DNA from: Trichobilharzia regenti
Taxonomy: Eukaryota > Platyhelminthes > Trematoda > Strigeidida > Schistosomatidae
Direction: 5' to 3'
Length of the DNA: 64,000 nucleotides
Assembly (NCBI GenBank): GCA_944472135.2
Contig: OX235263.1
Location: 21,443,379 to 21,507,378, forward strand
The notes below the pieces were generated by a model, which saw only the letters and a list, made by a program, of their open reading frames with translations, made no database searches and was not told where the DNA came from. A program made the translations under genes and the position numbers. Below, piece after piece: positions 11,151 through 22,565 of this stretch (position 1 is its first letter; every line of letters starts with the position of its first letter).

Positions 11151-11735
11151 TGTCACAATGTCAAAGCTGTATACATATGTTAATTTGACCTACAACCCGA
11201 ACTCCGGTTTGGTTGTTTGAGCCCAAGCACACCAGCTGTGTACCTGTTTGGCTCATCTCTGTTAGCCGAAGTACTTCAAATCCCCCGAGAGAGAGAGAGA
11301 GAGGGTAACAGCTCTCTGGTGCCCAGGTCACTTTGATCTTCACAGCAAGCACAACTAGTTGGTGTGATTGGTATGCATTTACAGACGGTTTCTTGATAAC
11401 AGTTATTGATATCAAGGAGATCACATTTTGTGATTTTGGTTTCCATTGCGGTGACACAATCACGTTTGAATGTGTTAATTGTAAATTTGGCTTACAATTA
11501 TACTTATTTATTTTCTGGTGACTGCTCAAGACTGGATGAGTTAATGGCATTTTTTCTATGAAACTTATATATATATATATATATGTCTTGTTGGTATAAA
11601 GTGAAATGTAATCATTTTAATTAACTCGAATAAAATCTCACAAGACTCATAGTAGAAACAGTGTTTTTATCCTTCCATATATTCTACGCATATATCTGTC
11701 AACGCTTAATAATAATAATAATAATATCTTCTTTA
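11151..11735. other. Unique-looking stretch
   Basis: It contains a (GA)n run at 11286-11304, an (AT)n run at 11567-11584 and an (AAT)n run near 11708. Two overlapping ORFs on opposite strands (11161-11550 and 11333-11521) have no recognisable motif and are not called. Confidence 0.35.
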
Positions 11736-11835
11736 TTCTGGACAGTATTTATAAAATGTTTGGAATTTTCAGAGGAGTTTATTGCACGATATTTTCCCTT
11801 CGTACAACATTTTCAAGTAAAATATTAATTCCTTA
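11736..11835. repeat. Unnamed repeat shared with 29655-29750
   Basis: Both loci carry ATTCTGGACAGT, then GAATTTTCAG or GAATATTCAG, then TTTATTGCA in the same order and spacing, just upstream of RTE fragments. Confidence 0.4.
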
Positions 11836-11839
11836 GCAG

Positions 11840-12730
11840 TATATCCTGTGACACAGGGATATCCTGGACCAACGCGAAGAACCTAGAAGACCTGTATTTC
11901 GTGCGTGGATGATTTATATTTGAGGTCACACAAAATCGAAGACTTACAAGCGAAAACCGACAAACTGGTTGAAGAAGCAGCCGGCGAAGACAGGACTCCA
12001 GGTGAACATAGACAAGACGGAGGTGATGAAAATAACCAACCAACAACAACATCAGCAACATCCAACGTCAATCACCATCAACGGGAGGGATTTGAAAGAG
12101 GTCACTTCATTCACTCACTTATCTAGCATTGAGCATTGTTTCAACTGCAGGCAGTAGGAACGGATGAGGATATCAAATCGAGCGGGAATCGGGAAGGCGA
12201 GAAACACACACATTCATCAACCTGAAACCAATCTGGAGATCTTCGTCACTCAGCCAGAATCAACAACAAAATACAGTCGGATTTTCAATACAAACGTCAA
12301 GTCAGTCAGTTCTTCTATACGGATCAGAAACTTGGCGGGCGAGTCACAAAGAATGTTTCCAACAGCCTGTTGCAGACTTTCACCAACAACTGTCTTCGCT
12401 CTATACTGAAGATCAGGTGGCCGGAAAGAATCACCAACAAGGAATTATGGGAACAAACAAAGCAAGAACCAATCGCCCAACAAATATGCAGGAGAAAGTG
12501 GAGATGGATTGGACACTCGCTGTGGAGACCGCTGTGTGACACCGCGCGTCAAGCCTTCGAGTGGAACCCGAAGAGAAAGCGGCGAGTGAGTCATCGGTGC
12601 AAGGTTGATATGGAGGAGATCGTGTTGAGAGGAGCTGAAAGAGTATGGACTAACATGGATGCAGGTGAAAAGTACAGCAGAAGACGGAAGTGGCAAGTGG
12701 AGACGTGCAGCTGAAGCCCTATGTTTTACA
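11840..12730 (+). pseudogene. RTE-type LINE 3' half (lineage 1)
   Basis: It starts at RT motif C: VDDLYLRSHKIEDLQAK (11902-11952). KTGLQVNIDKTEVMKITNQ follows (11980-12030), then a block resembling KSV.SSIRIRN (12296-12330). The conserved C-terminal part runs from FTNNCLRSILKIRWPERI to KWRWIGHSL, then FEWNPKRKRRV and EALC at 12715. Several frameshifts break it. 5' truncated. The usual (AAT)n tail is replaced by (TATG)n. Intact RTE elements encode an apurinic endonuclease and RT in one protein. Confidence 0.8.
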
Positions 12731-12739
12731 TATATGTAT

Positions 12740-13076
12740 ATGTATATATATAGGAGAATTATACGACATTTTGACTTTAATTCATAACACATATGTATGA
12801 CATGATTTTATTCGAAGCTCTCAATCAAAAGAATGGGAACCAACAGCCTCCTAGATACCCGATCTGTATGAGGTTTTCTTCTTCTGATTATTTAAGTTCA
12901 TCAGTAACATTATCTTCACTAGAAAGCGAACGAATTAAATTTATTTTGTGTCTATGGAGACAATCGGTCAGCTGTCTCGTCCAAGTTGATTTCCTCTAAA
13001 TACATCTTTTCAACTACCCATCGGCTTTCCTTGTGAGTACCACATTGATATTATTATTGTTTCCTTTAATTACTAA
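12740..13076. other. No recognised feature
   Basis: Begins with the TATG-rich tail of the preceding LINE. No other similarity was seen. Confidence 0.35.
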
Positions 13077-13312
13077 GTGCGTCGGTGGCACCTGCGGTTA
13101 GGACGCTCGCCGACCATGCACTTGGTTTGGGGTTCGAACCTTGGCCGACTCACTGCTAAACCTCGTGAACCCAGAAATAAAGCTGGTAAAAAGGAAAGAT
13201 TGGCTATGAGGCTAAAACCATCATCCCGTAGAAATAAACAACACTGCTACGAAAACTCCAAGCCTCTGGCTTGAAGCCATGTGTTCCACTGGGAACGTGA
13301 ACGAATTATTAA
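13077..13312 (+). repeat. SINE-A copy, nearly full length
   Basis: The tRNA-like head starts GTGCGTCGGTGGCA (A box region TGGCACCTGCGG) with B box GGGGTTCGAACC. The body CTGGTAAAAAGGAAAGATTGG follows, then ATGAGGCTAAAACCATC. The tail GTTCCACTGGGAACGTGAA leads into an A/T-rich end. An RTE in opposite orientation follows at once. Confidence 0.85.
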
Positions 13313-13332
13313 TAAAATAAATAATAATAATT

Positions 13333-14110
13333 AATTCCTAGAGGAACACGGGGCTTCAACCACACGTCGTCATTGCGTTCTGTTTTCCAGCGACGTTTTC
13401 ACCTGGCCTCACTTCCACCCACATGCTTTCATCTCCTTCTTCTCCATGTCACCCTTTCACTGACGATCAACTCACCGTTTCCCATTCAAGTTCCACCTGA
13501 GAGATGGCCTAGAGTGTGATCTCACTTGATGATTTGTTTTTTTTCAGAGTATGGCTAAGCCACCTATCACCATTTCTTCCTGCTTATTTGTTGCACAATC
13601 TGTTCCTGCTCATTGCCAGATATGCCTGCTGCTGATGTCTTCTGGCCGGCCATGTGATCGTGAGTAGTATTAAGCAAAGACAACTGTTGATGAAGGTCTG
13701 TAATTTGTTTGAGATGCTCTTCATGACGCACCAAGTCTCTGGTCCATACTGCAAGTAGCACCAATTTCACAATGGAAATAAAAATCTGGATCTTGTTTTT
13801 CATGCTGAGTTCTTTTGACATCCACAAGGACTTGAGAGAATTGAAAGCTTGCCTTACTTTCCCGATCCTCGCTGTTTTGAAATCCTCTTCAGTTCGGCCT
13901 GTAGTTGAAACGATGCTTCCCAGGTAGGTGGGTGAAGGTGGTTGCTTCTTTCAGATTCCTCCCATTTATGCTGGCTGATTGTTGTCTGTTGTTGTTGCTG
14001 TCGCTGTCGGTGCTGTCCAGGAATCTTCATCACCTCTGTTTTCTCTATGTTCACATTAAAGAATGATATTTTGTAACGTGAACCAGAGAGCAGAATGAAA
14101 GTCATTGGAT
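13333..14110 (-). pseudogene. RTE-type LINE 3' region (lineage 1)
   Basis: On minus it covers VNIEKTEVMKIPGQHRQRQQ (14050-13990), the KNKIQIFISIVKLVLLAVWTRDL block (13810-13735), EQEQIVQQISRKKW (13610-13569) and the 3' end. The end carries the GTTCC/GGAAC hairpin at the left edge (ATTCCTAGAGGAAC, 13333). Multiple frameshifts. 5' truncated. Confidence 0.75.
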
Positions 14111-15256
14111 ACTTTCAGGATATATATATATGTACGACTGTACAGCTATGAAAATGAAATCTTCTAAAAAGAAATTTACTTCTCTAAAATCTTTTTTATA
14201 CAGTGTAAATATAATTACACAGAAATTTCAGCTTTTCACTAAGCTATAAATACTTTTTATGCTTTTTACCTTGAAAGATACATTTAAATTCATGAAGATA
14301 CCATTTGACAGAAAATATAACTTTCATACAGACAACAAAACGGAGAGAACATATATACCAACGATTAACTGGTTAGCGTGCCGTAAAATTTACCACCAAA
14401 GTTAATAATTCACCCTGCCCCCATCCCAACACACATTAGTTTGCATAAAAGGCATGATAAAAACTTCTCGTCGAAACCTCCATCTGTCTGATTAGAATAA
14501 GAATTCAAAAGGTGGGTGTATTCCAGTGTCTACTGTCATGTTTTAAAGGGTCCAATTCTTTCAACCGTTGACTTATCAAGTCTCAGCCAGCACTAATTTT
14601 TAAGATATGGGTTTACACACCACATAAGACCTATTCTAGTGGAGGGGGGTTGAGGGGGAAGCAACTCACTGAAGTGAATGAGGCAGAGATTAAATGATAA
14701 TATTAATTGCCGGAATTAACTCCTTTGGTTATGCTGACTATTCCTACCATTATTATTATTATCGTTATTATCAACACTGTAAGACAAATTAGAATAATAA
14801 ATAAATGCATAAAAATTGAAAAAATTAAAAATAAACAAATAAGTTTCTCAGGTAAGCAATTGACAAATAAAAAACAGTCACGCCACATAAACAAATAAGG
14901 CGCCGAATTTAGATACGTTTCAAGATAAATTTTCAATTAAAAATTTCTCCTAAACGCCGAAAAAAAAATATCCTCACATCACCTTTATAGTAAGTATTTC
15001 TATGATGGAGAGTGTAAACTGTTGGCTATCACGAAGTTAATTATTTACCTGGGTTATTTATTTATTTATTTGTTTTCCTTTGTGTTGTTCCCAACTGTTG
15101 ACTTTAAATAAAGCGTTTCATTTGTAAACACCTTTAGTAGACCGATTATTATTACTCTTCTTTTTTAGAACGTAAACATCTACGTTTTTTTTAATTTTCC
15201 ATGATAGCTTTATATTTTAAGGTTTTAATCTAAGTAATTAAAATATGCGAAAACTT
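14111..15256. other. No recognised feature
   Basis: AT-rich DNA with short microsatellites ((ATT)n near 14745, (ATTT)n near 15056). The divergent ORF pair at 14703-14936 and 14707-14898 lies on the microsatellite and is not called. Confidence 0.4.
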
Positions 15257-15415
15257 TACCTCACTCACTAGGCCAGTAATAAAACTGGTAAAGAGGGGAG
15301 GTTGGACATGAGGCTAGCGGCCCCATCCCGTAGAAATAAACACCACTGCTACGGGAACTCCAAACCTCTAGCTTGAAGCTTTATGTTCCACTGGAAACGT
15401 GATGGAATAAAAATA
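15257..15415 (+). repeat. SINE-A copy without head
   Basis: Body and tail only: TTTACCTCACTCACTAGGCC, ATGAGGCTAGCGGCCCCATC, and the tail GTTCCACTGGAAACGTGA. Confidence 0.8.
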
Positions 15416-15433
15416 TAAAAAAAAAACTAAGTC

Positions 15434-15616
15434 ATGCATTTATTCGCCTTTATGAATTTGAATAATGTAGGAGCAATAGTGGTTTGTGTGGAACAAAACG
15501 GTACCATCACTGCTTATTTCTTTGGCTTCTCGTCAGCTGATTACAGCTTAAAGACATTATTAAGTTTATGTACAGAAACAATTTTGAACATACTTACGCA
15601 GAGAGTTCAAGTTTGA
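15434..15616 (+). CDS. Weak coding-like ORF, unknown
   Basis: A 60-codon ORF, from MHLFAFMNLNNVGAIVVCVE to ILTQRVQV. It lies outside all recognised repeats and uses schistosome-like AT-ending codons. There is no known motif and no clear splice signals. It may be an exon or chance. Confidence 0.12.
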   Translation: MHLFAFMNLNNVGAIVVCVEQNGTITAYFFGFSSADYSLKTLLSLCTETILNILTQRVQV

Positions 15617-15654
15617 CTAAAAAATCTGTGCATGCATCCAATGGCAATAATAAT

Positions 15655-16115
15655 AATAATCACTTTATCTTAAACAGTAATAATCAAACAGAATGTGATT
15701 TTGGGTGTTTCATAATCAACTGAAGGAGAGGATGAAAATATCCTGTTACTAGGCAAACAAAGACTGATAACCTCCACTTTCTGATGACATATATCCGATT
15801 TCAGACGCTTGATGGAGAATGCTTCAGCAAACTTAAGGAGAATTGAACTCTTTTGCCTACTGATAAATCTGAACGACTTTGAGACATCCAATTCATGACG
15901 ATTGTCAGTGAGATATCTGGCAGTGGCACTGTTCAAAGTATTTTTTCCCCTTAAGATATAGGCTTTTTGGTACATGTTCAGAAAACAAGAGGTATGCTAT
16001 TCTTTCTGTTCCCTCAGTGTAATTGCTCTTGCAGATGCCTGTAAATTTGTAAACACTACTCACTAATGGACAGATGAGGTTTAGCAGTGTGTCGGTCGGT
16101 ATTCTGACCACTCTT
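15655..16115 (-). pseudogene. Penelope-like element, GIY-YIG nuclease end
   Basis: On minus, SVYKFTGICKSNYTEGTER (16060-16005) is the GIY-YIG opening with the Tyr and Gly residues partly mutated. FSEHVPKSLYLKGKKYFEQ follows, then after a frameshift NTLNSATARYLTDNRHELDV and FAEAFSIKRLKSDIC. The end resembles the usual PLE C-terminus (LCLPSNR). Two frames are needed, so it is inactive. Same lineage as 7640-8150. Confidence 0.7.
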
Positions 16116-16805
16116 TATCAGCTAATCTGGCCTATGCGGCTGACCACACAGTTACTCCAGAGTGTTTTGTAGATCGAATTATTTTGTCTAATGGATCGAC
16201 AGGGTTATTTATCCCACAGAGCTTGTCCTCCCTGAGTGAGTTTATAGGTTTAAATTCTGGCTTTATTACGAACTCCTGCCTTATATGGTGAAACTGTAGA
16301 TACCTTAAATTCTTTCTTATTTATGTTACGGTGGAAGTAAGACAACTGACCATTGGGATTACATAGACGAGGTTTGAAAGTTATGTGAATGCCATGATAT
16401 AGTTATGAACAGTAAATTGTGCTCCTAACGTTAGCTGTAAATAGTACTATATCTTTGTATGCTTTCTATCAGGTGACTTAAACATTGTTTTGAACAAGTT
16501 TCGATTCTTCTATGGTTAATTCTTAAACTGTTAGTACTCAAACACCTATACTCACGACAGAATGGCTTTATGCTTGAGTTTGTACCTATGGCTATTGCTG
16601 TGCAACGTGAATCCGAAGCGTTATCGTAAATTGGTAGAGTATTTAACAGAAATGAACAAGACTATATTAACTGTAATGAGTAGTTGGATACCACTCATAC
16701 ACTCTAGTAATACTTGCTAACCAGATCGAGGTTGTCTTAACACTGAATGACCATTGCACTCATTTGTGTCGAAGCTCATCAGTGCTGTACCCCGTCTGAC
16801 TCAGT
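16116..16805. other. No recognised feature
   Basis: More GC-balanced than its surroundings in places (16120-16290), but no family was identified. It could be the 5' part of the neighbouring PLE. Confidence 0.3.
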
Positions 16806-17356
16806 TCAGACAACTATTATTATTATTGTATCCTTTAGTTCCTAGAGGAACATAGGGCTTCAGCTGCGCACCTCCATTGCCTTCTGTTTTCTGACAACTT
16901 TTTCACCCCGCTCCAGGTCTGTCCACATGCTTTCATCTCCTCCTCGCATGACCTCCTCCAAGTCACCCTTGGACGACCAACTCGCCGCCTCCCTTTCGGG
17001 TTCCACTCGAGCGATGGCTTGTCTAGTGATGTCACTTGATGGTTTCCTCAGCGTATGGCCAATCCATCTCCATTTCTTTCTGCCTATTTGTTTCACAATC
17101 GGTTCCTGATTGGTTCGCTCCCAGAGATCCCTGTTGCTGATCTTTTCTGGCCGGCCATATGATCTTGAGTATTTAGCGGAGACAGCTGTTAATGAAGGTT
17201 TGGAATTTGTTTGAGATGCTCTTTATGACTCGCCAAGTCTCTGATCCGTATAGTAGCACTGACTTCACATTGGAGTTGAAAATCCGGATCTTATTTTTGA
17301 TGCTAAGTGCTGTTGACCTCCACACAGATTTGAGAGTAATGAAAGCTCAGACAACT
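16806..17356 (-). mobile_element. RTE-type LINE 3' end with 10-bp TSD
   Basis: Perfect direct repeats TCAGACAACT at 16806-16815 and 17347-17356 delimit a 531-bp insertion. On minus it encodes KWRWIGHTLRKPSSDITRQA (17070-17010), RRVGRPRVTWRRSCEEEM and RQWRCAAEALCSSRN (end near 16835). The tail is (AAT)n, seen on plus as TATTATTATTATTG. 5' truncated. The hairpin GTTCCTAGAGGAAC marks the 3' end. Confidence 0.9.
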
Positions 17357-17622
17357 GGGAGGAATAAATAACAAAAGTTTTACTTCTAATAAAGTATAAT
17401 TATATTTCAATAGTTTATACACAATGATAAGTTTTTTGTTATTGGTAATATTTCGAGCAAAATTACTGCCCGTGTTCACACCACTGTTGGAATTGTTTTA
17501 TTCACACATTTATGATTTGTACTCAAATATATAGTTCATTTTTTTTGCTCACTCATGTTTTGTGTGTATATTTGTGTTCAGAATTATGCTCCACATTCAT
17601 TCATGTGTTTGTATTTAGAATT

Positions 17623-17884
17623 ATATTCCAAGTTGAATTGAATTTTTGATTTTCCCGTCGATTGACCCGTTGCAAAAGAGGTGGCTCTCGTGGCCCAAGT
17701 GGTCTAGTGGATAATGCTTTGGCGTTTGAAACTATGGGTACTGGGTTCGAGCCTCAGTGGGAACATCATCACTCACTGAGAAATGCAGGTACATCCAGAT
17801 GACGAGTCCCAAATAGAACGAAATGCGCCATATCCTGGATTCCACTGCTAGCCACCATCCACCAATTGTATATATTTCAAGTTG
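17623..17884 (+). mobile_element. Family C hammerhead SINE, complete, with 13-bp TSD
   Basis: 17636-17871 (236 bp) lies between ATATTCCAAGTTG (17623-17635) and ATATTTCAAGTTG (17872-17884), which differ at one base. Order: AT-rich leader (AATTGAATTTTTGATTTTCC), A box TGGCCCAAGTGG, B box GGGTTCGAGCC, hammerhead, and end CCACCAATTGTAT. This is the single-unit form of the composite seen at 5340 and gives the family's basic layout. Confidence 0.9.
17791..17840 (+). ncRNA. Hammerhead ribozyme, family C, degraded
   Basis: Stem I ACATCCAG/CTGGAT is intact. The core ATGACGAG has C3 changed to A. Stem II GTCCCAAATAGAAC has one broken pair. Helix III is lengthened to ATGCGCCATAT. Predicted inactive. 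Confidence 0.75.
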
Positions 17885-18360
17885 TTGATAGTTGTACTGA
17901 GTCACCCTTGTTACATGTATCCGGTGTGACTTTAATGAATATCGATTCTGTTATGAGTCTTTCTTTCAATTTGTTCATGTTTGTCTTTAGAATACACACA
18001 TTGTTCCAATCGATATTGTGGTTTTTGTCCCATGCATGTGCAGCTATCGATGAATTTTTTTCAAGATTTTTGTAAGCTTGTGTCCCTGTTGGTTGACCTT
18101 TAGTCGGTTAGGCGTTTATGTTCATTCACTCTTATTTTGAGTGATCTGGACGTGTTTGCCCCACATACTTAGTCGGACAGTCAGTCAGCACAAGATATTT
18201 TATAAATCAAATTGTTTTTATCCATCATTTTTATGGGATCTTTCAGTTGATTTATTTTATTTTTGATTAGATTTGTCGGTTTAAACAACCTTTAAATAAC
18301 AAAAAACTTATCATTGTGTGTAAACTATTGAAATATAATTATACTTTATTTGATCTAATC

Positions 18361-19289
18361 CACAATGCTCAAACTTTTTACTGATATTAAGTTTTACTTC
18401 TATTGGCTTCGCTTAGGCTATCCGAAATGATGTACTCTAGCATGTATGATAATCTGACTGTACTCAATTTTTTTCAACAATATAAATTGCAAACTACATC
18501 AAAGAATGTTTATAAGTTGTAGCCTAAAATCTTTAAGTCTTCTCGTTCTTTCTCAAGTTTATTCTGTGTTTAACTAATGTTAAATTACACTAATTTAATT
18601 CCCATGAAATTCATTAAATAAATAAATAAATTTGATTAATGATCTTGTGATAGTGAAACGACTATTGTAAAAAGTTGACACACATCTTGATTCTGTGTTT
18701 ATTTTCCGCTAGCGGAGGAGGGTAGGAGACTTGTCTAGAAATGATTTGATTCACCTTATATCTAATTAATTAATTGTTAACAAAGCTATTAAACAACTCA
18801 ATACAAATAAGTATGTTATAGTGCACCTTTCTCAGGCTATTCACCTGAATCCAAAAAGAAACATTCAAGTTAGAAATGATATTTACTTGAAAGCAGTTTC
18901 TCTGTTCATATGAAAGACTCCATTTGACAACTGAGGTGTTTGCAAGAGTCGACATGAAATACATCAAAATATTCCTGTGGGTCTTGTAAATAATGACAAT
19001 ATATAACATCTACACTGGAGTCCACAGTTCTAATTATATGCGGGTTTACATATTCACTGTAACAGAAAGAAGTGTGCACTTGTCATTTAATTGTGTGAAA
19101 GAGAAACAAAATTGGCGAATACAAATAGTGATTAGACCCAATTTAAACATTAGTGGATTAAAATGACAGTGTGAATATAAATAACGGTGTTAGTATAGCC
19201 CGTGAGATTATTGTGTATCTATTGTTTTTCCTACAAAAGGATACCAGTGAAGACTAAGGGGAATTGGCCGTCTTTTAACATTAGGACCC
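18361..19289. other. No recognised feature
   Basis: AT-rich. The ORF at 18770-19009 (minus) has possible splice-like AG/GT signals but no convincing exon. Confidence 0.4.
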
Positions 19290-19690
19290 TTAGGTTCTAA
19301 GCATAACGTAGGACTTCACTAACACCACTTGATTTTTTCCCGTTCTATGCAGTCCTCTTTAGTTGACTCCAAGAATGCCCAGGAGATTTCATTTCCTCAT
19401 TCATGTCACCCTCCAACCGATGCCTAATTCCTCGTTACTAATTTGGGTTCCACTCCAAGACCTGACATGTGATGACAGTCAACAGTCCACTCAGCTTGTG
19501 TCCAATTTATCACCGTTTTTATGCGAATATTTATGAGGCAATAGATTATTGGTTAGTACTTTTTCAGAGTTCTTTGTTGCCCATTCTTTCCGTCCAGCCG
19601 TCCGATCTTGAATATGGAGCGAAGGCAGTTGTTGATAAAAAACTGAAGTAGCCTACTGGAAATGCTCCTGATGAATTTGACGTTTATCTT
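19290..19690 (-). pseudogene. Old RTE-type LINE fragment
   Basis: Recognised by the order of decayed landmarks on plus: AGGTTCTAAGCATAACGTAGG (3' hairpin remnant), TTTGGGTTCCACTCCAAG, CCGATCTTGAATATGGAGCG and GGAAATGCTCCTGATG, as in 16816-17346. No frame remains. Confidence 0.6.
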
Positions 19691-19804
19691 TTCAAAGACG
19701 ATAAATGTCATTCAACCAGTGAATGGAAATGTATACACTTGCAATAATTAATTATTTTCCTCAGCATAAAAATCATCAAACATTATTTATTTTATTTTAT
19801 TTTT

Positions 19805-19989
19805 TATTTTTGATTACAGCTTGATTCCACACTGTATTTTTGATACAAGTATGGAATTTTCAGCTTGTGATATCAGTAGTCCAAATTTTGCATGCCGACC
19901 ATAGATATCAGGTGTGCGTCAGCAGGAGATCAAACCTCGGACCATGTGCATGGCAGGCGAGATTCCCAACCACTGTGCCACCGACGCAC
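19805..19989 (-). repeat. SINE-B copy
   Basis: On minus: head GTGCGTCGGTGGCACAGTGG with B box GAGGTTTGATCTCC. The body contains ATCTATGGTCGGCATGC, and the tail is GCTGAAAATTCCATACTTG...TGGAATCAAGC. The head is the same as in SINE-A, but the body is different. The tail matches the CR1-like LINE end at 54372-54420. Confidence 0.85.
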
Positions 19990-20084
19990 AACCTCAAGGT
20001 AGATTTCGTGGAATCTACAGACCAATACTCGCCTTTACCAATGAACAGCAGTAGAGCTATATCGTAGATTGATGAAAGTTAGAA

Positions 20085-20300
20085 TTCACAGGTCATCGGA
20101 TTCCTATCCGATGGCTGAATGGTCAGAGGGATCGCCTTGTAATCTGGTGACATAAGGTTCGATATTTGCAGCCAGTAGTGGACGCCCACTCATAATGTGA
20201 TTAAAAATCTGTCCGGAGCTTTGTGGTTCTCAATGGGTTCTCTAACTAGTATTGGTTGACTACAAAATCCATCAAATCCCTGTAACACAAAGCTATATTT
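20085..20300 (+). repeat. Old family D hammerhead retroposon
   Basis: GATGGCTGAATGGTCAGAGG (A box) and AAGGTTCGATATTTGC (B box) are followed by GTTCTCTAACTAGTATTGG, the family D 3' region. The hammerhead itself has decayed beyond recognition. Confidence 0.5.
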
Positions 20301-20364
20301 ATGTAGCCAGCCTAATACTACTTACTATCCGCTTGTTTCTGAGTCGAACAACGGCACATTTCTA

Positions 20365-21240
20365 CTCTACACTATTTTTTGCCATCGTCTTCAGCCAGAT
20401 CCATGATTAATCTCTCATCTCCATCATCCCACACGATCTCCTCCAGGTCATCGTTGCTCCGAAGACCCACTCACAGCTTCCCATCGGGATTTAAATTGAG
20501 CGATGGTCTGTATTGAGCGCGATGTCATTCGACAGTATCCTCAAAGTATGTTCAATCAATCCACCTCCATTTTCACCTAAATATTTACTGAGCGATAAGC
20601 TCTTGCCTGTTAGTCTGTTCCCAGTCATTAAGAGTTTCTTGCTGCTAATTATTTCAAACCGGCCTGTTGTCTGGCCATTTAGTCTTCAGTATGGAACCAG
20701 CGAAGTGGGCAGGGGTTAATAAATGTCAACAGCGGCCTGTTGGAAATACATTTTCTTGACACCCTGGTCAAGTTTCTGACCCATATAGAAGCAGTGACAG
20801 ACTGACTGATTTTGCATTTGTGTTAGAAAGCCAAATCTTATTCTTTATACTGTCTGAGGTGAAATGTAGAAGATTTATAAACCAGATCCAGGTTGATGAA
20901 GACGCATCTTACCTTTCCAATCCAGTCTGGCTGGCTTTGACGTCTTCATCTGTCCTATACGCTTGTAGCTGAAAGGATGATTCCTAGATAAGTGAAGGGA
21001 ATGACCTCTGCGAAATCTGTTTATTACGTTCATGGTGATTGGTACTAATCATTGTCGTCGTTACCGCTGGTTAGTTGTTTGTGGTTATCTTCATCATGTC
21101 CGTCTTCTCTATGTTCACCTGCTGCAGTCTTGTCTTCATTGGCTGCTTCTTCAACCACTTTTTTTTGTTTCCTTCTGTAAGTTATCAAGTTTGTGTGACA
21201 CTGAAAACAGAAATTTTGCGAAATTGAGATCTTCTAAAAT
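20365..21240 (-). pseudogene. Old RTE-type LINE fragment
   Basis: The plus strand shows the reversed family order: CACGATCTCCTCCAGGTCATC, GGGATTTAAATTGAGCGATGG, a decayed C-terminal block, and CTTCTCTATGTTCACCTGC (VNIEKT region) near 21100. Heavily mutated, no reading frame. Confidence 0.65.
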
Positions 21241-21396
21241 AGCCAGACTATGTTATAGTAAATCTGAGTAGAAAATAGTAACTGATAAATAGCAAGCATT
21301 GTCATAGTTAGTTATTCACTGCTCCAATGCTCCGTATGATCTGATGTTAAATTTTGTATAAAAGAAAGCTGTTCATCAATAGGAAATAGTTCCAAC

Positions 21397-21911
21397 ACAT
21401 ATGGCAACTTTCTATAGTTTTGGTTTGTAAGGATTAGTTATGTTTTACGAGTTGATCACGGATTGATATCAGTTAGAGAAGCATTGAAAACCAGGGAGTA
21501 CTGGACAGCTGCTGTTTCATCCTAGTTTGGGAATCATCGGCAGTTAATCTGATGCTCGCCAGTGACTTACTACAGGTTGGAGTTTCCTGAGTTCTAGTGA
21601 GAAGTCGTGACCAGTGAGGTCCAATTAGATGTCACGTGTGTGGATGGATGTCCCACCAACGACAATGGTTGGGGTCACGCTAAAACACGAATTGGTAGAA
21701 GTTAGAATTCACGAGCCATTGAATCGGGTCCCAGTGGCTGAATGGTATACGAGCTTGCCTTGTAACCGGAAGGTCCTGGGTTCGAATTCCAGTGGGTGCG
21801 TACTGCCGATGATTCCCAAACTATGGTGAAACAGCTGTCCAGTACTCCCTGGTTTTCAATGCTTCTCTAACTGATATCAATCCGTGATCAACTCGTAAAA
21901 CATATGGCAAC
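21397..21911 (+). mobile_element. Family D double-hammerhead foldback with 12-bp TSD
   Basis: Perfect 12-bp repeats ACATATGGCAAC (21397-21408 and 21900-21911) flank a 491-bp unit. The left arm (21409-21546) is the reverse complement of the right arm (about 21795-21899). Each arm carries a hammerhead, so the two lie on opposite strands. The centre has the family 5' part (from GATGCTCGCC), an A box TGGCTGAATGG, and a B box GGGTTCGAATTCC with the CTTGTAA loop of the tRNA-like head. Both ribozyme cores share the change CCGATGAT. Confidence 0.9.
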
Positions 21912-22240
21912 AAAAATAAAGTCACAAAATAAACGGCTTAACAAAACATCAGCTTTATTTACCTGAATATGTTTTGTACCTCCTGTGGTAATCAACAGCA
22001 AAATGAATTTAAAACTGGTCAACTGAAGTCATAATTAAAAAGTGAAAACACTTGACTCAAAGCTGACCCTATAGGAATAAAAAGTGAAGAAAGCTTTCAC
22101 TAACGTCTTTTCAAATTCACACCTGCCTTCATCAACCATACTGAAACGGATATATAATAGAATAGGGAGACGTAGTGAAAACAAATCGTACTGGCCAAGA
22201 TGGTGAATTAGCTTAAGAACTTCGAATTTAAATTTGATTA
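21912..22240. other. No recognised feature
   Basis: A block near 22110 (TTTCAAATTCACACCTGCC) is reminiscent of a PLE but was not confirmed. Confidence 0.3.
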
Positions 22241-22565
22241 CAGATTGATATCGTTTAGCGGACCATTAAAACTAGGGAGTACTAAGATCCATTTTGTTTG
22301 GTTTAGGATTCCCCACTTTCTGTGCTCACTTTCTGCCCAAACACGGATCAAACCTCGGAACTACAGGCTACAAGATCAGATAGTTGGTCATCCAGCCACT
22401 GGATCAAATACCAGTAGCCCATCACTTCTAACTTCATTCATTTTTCGACTTACAAACTACATGACGAAATTGCATGAATTTCATGTGAAAACTCGTCACC
22501 AGAAAGGTTCGTCGAGTCGAGCGTCAGGACAAATACTCATCAGCAACACCAGCTGGAGGTCAAGG
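22241..22565 (-). repeat. Old family D retroposon
   Basis: The plus strand begins TTGATATCGTTTAGCGGACC and continues AACTAGGGAGTACT, matching the reversed family D 3' end. A decayed tRNA-like head follows (ATCAAACCTCGGAAC near 22345). No functional ribozyme. Confidence 0.5.

Larger units (their letters stand above)
17357..18360 (-). pseudogene. Penelope-like element with inverted ends, interrupted by a SINE
   Basis: On minus, a degenerate GIY-YIG opening reads ADCPTKYVGQT after one correction (about 18195-18150), followed downstream by HAWDKNHNIDWNN near 18030-17990. The two edges, 17375-17438 and 18293-18356, are inverted repeats of about 65 bp (plus strand AACTTATCATTGTGTG at 18307 against ACACAATGATAAGTTT at 17420). 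A hammerhead SINE has inserted at 17636-17871. Confidence 0.6.

Noticed and set aside
18770..19009. Micro-exon candidates near 18830-18930 (minus)
   Set aside because: There are pyrimidine-rich acceptors, but the donor sites (GTGCAC) are poor and the exons would be arbitrary. The evidence is too weak.
21409..21546. Twin priming as the cause of the inverted arm
   Set aside because: Twin priming inverts the 5' part of an element. Here the inverted arm is a second copy of the 3' end, so simple twin priming does not explain it.
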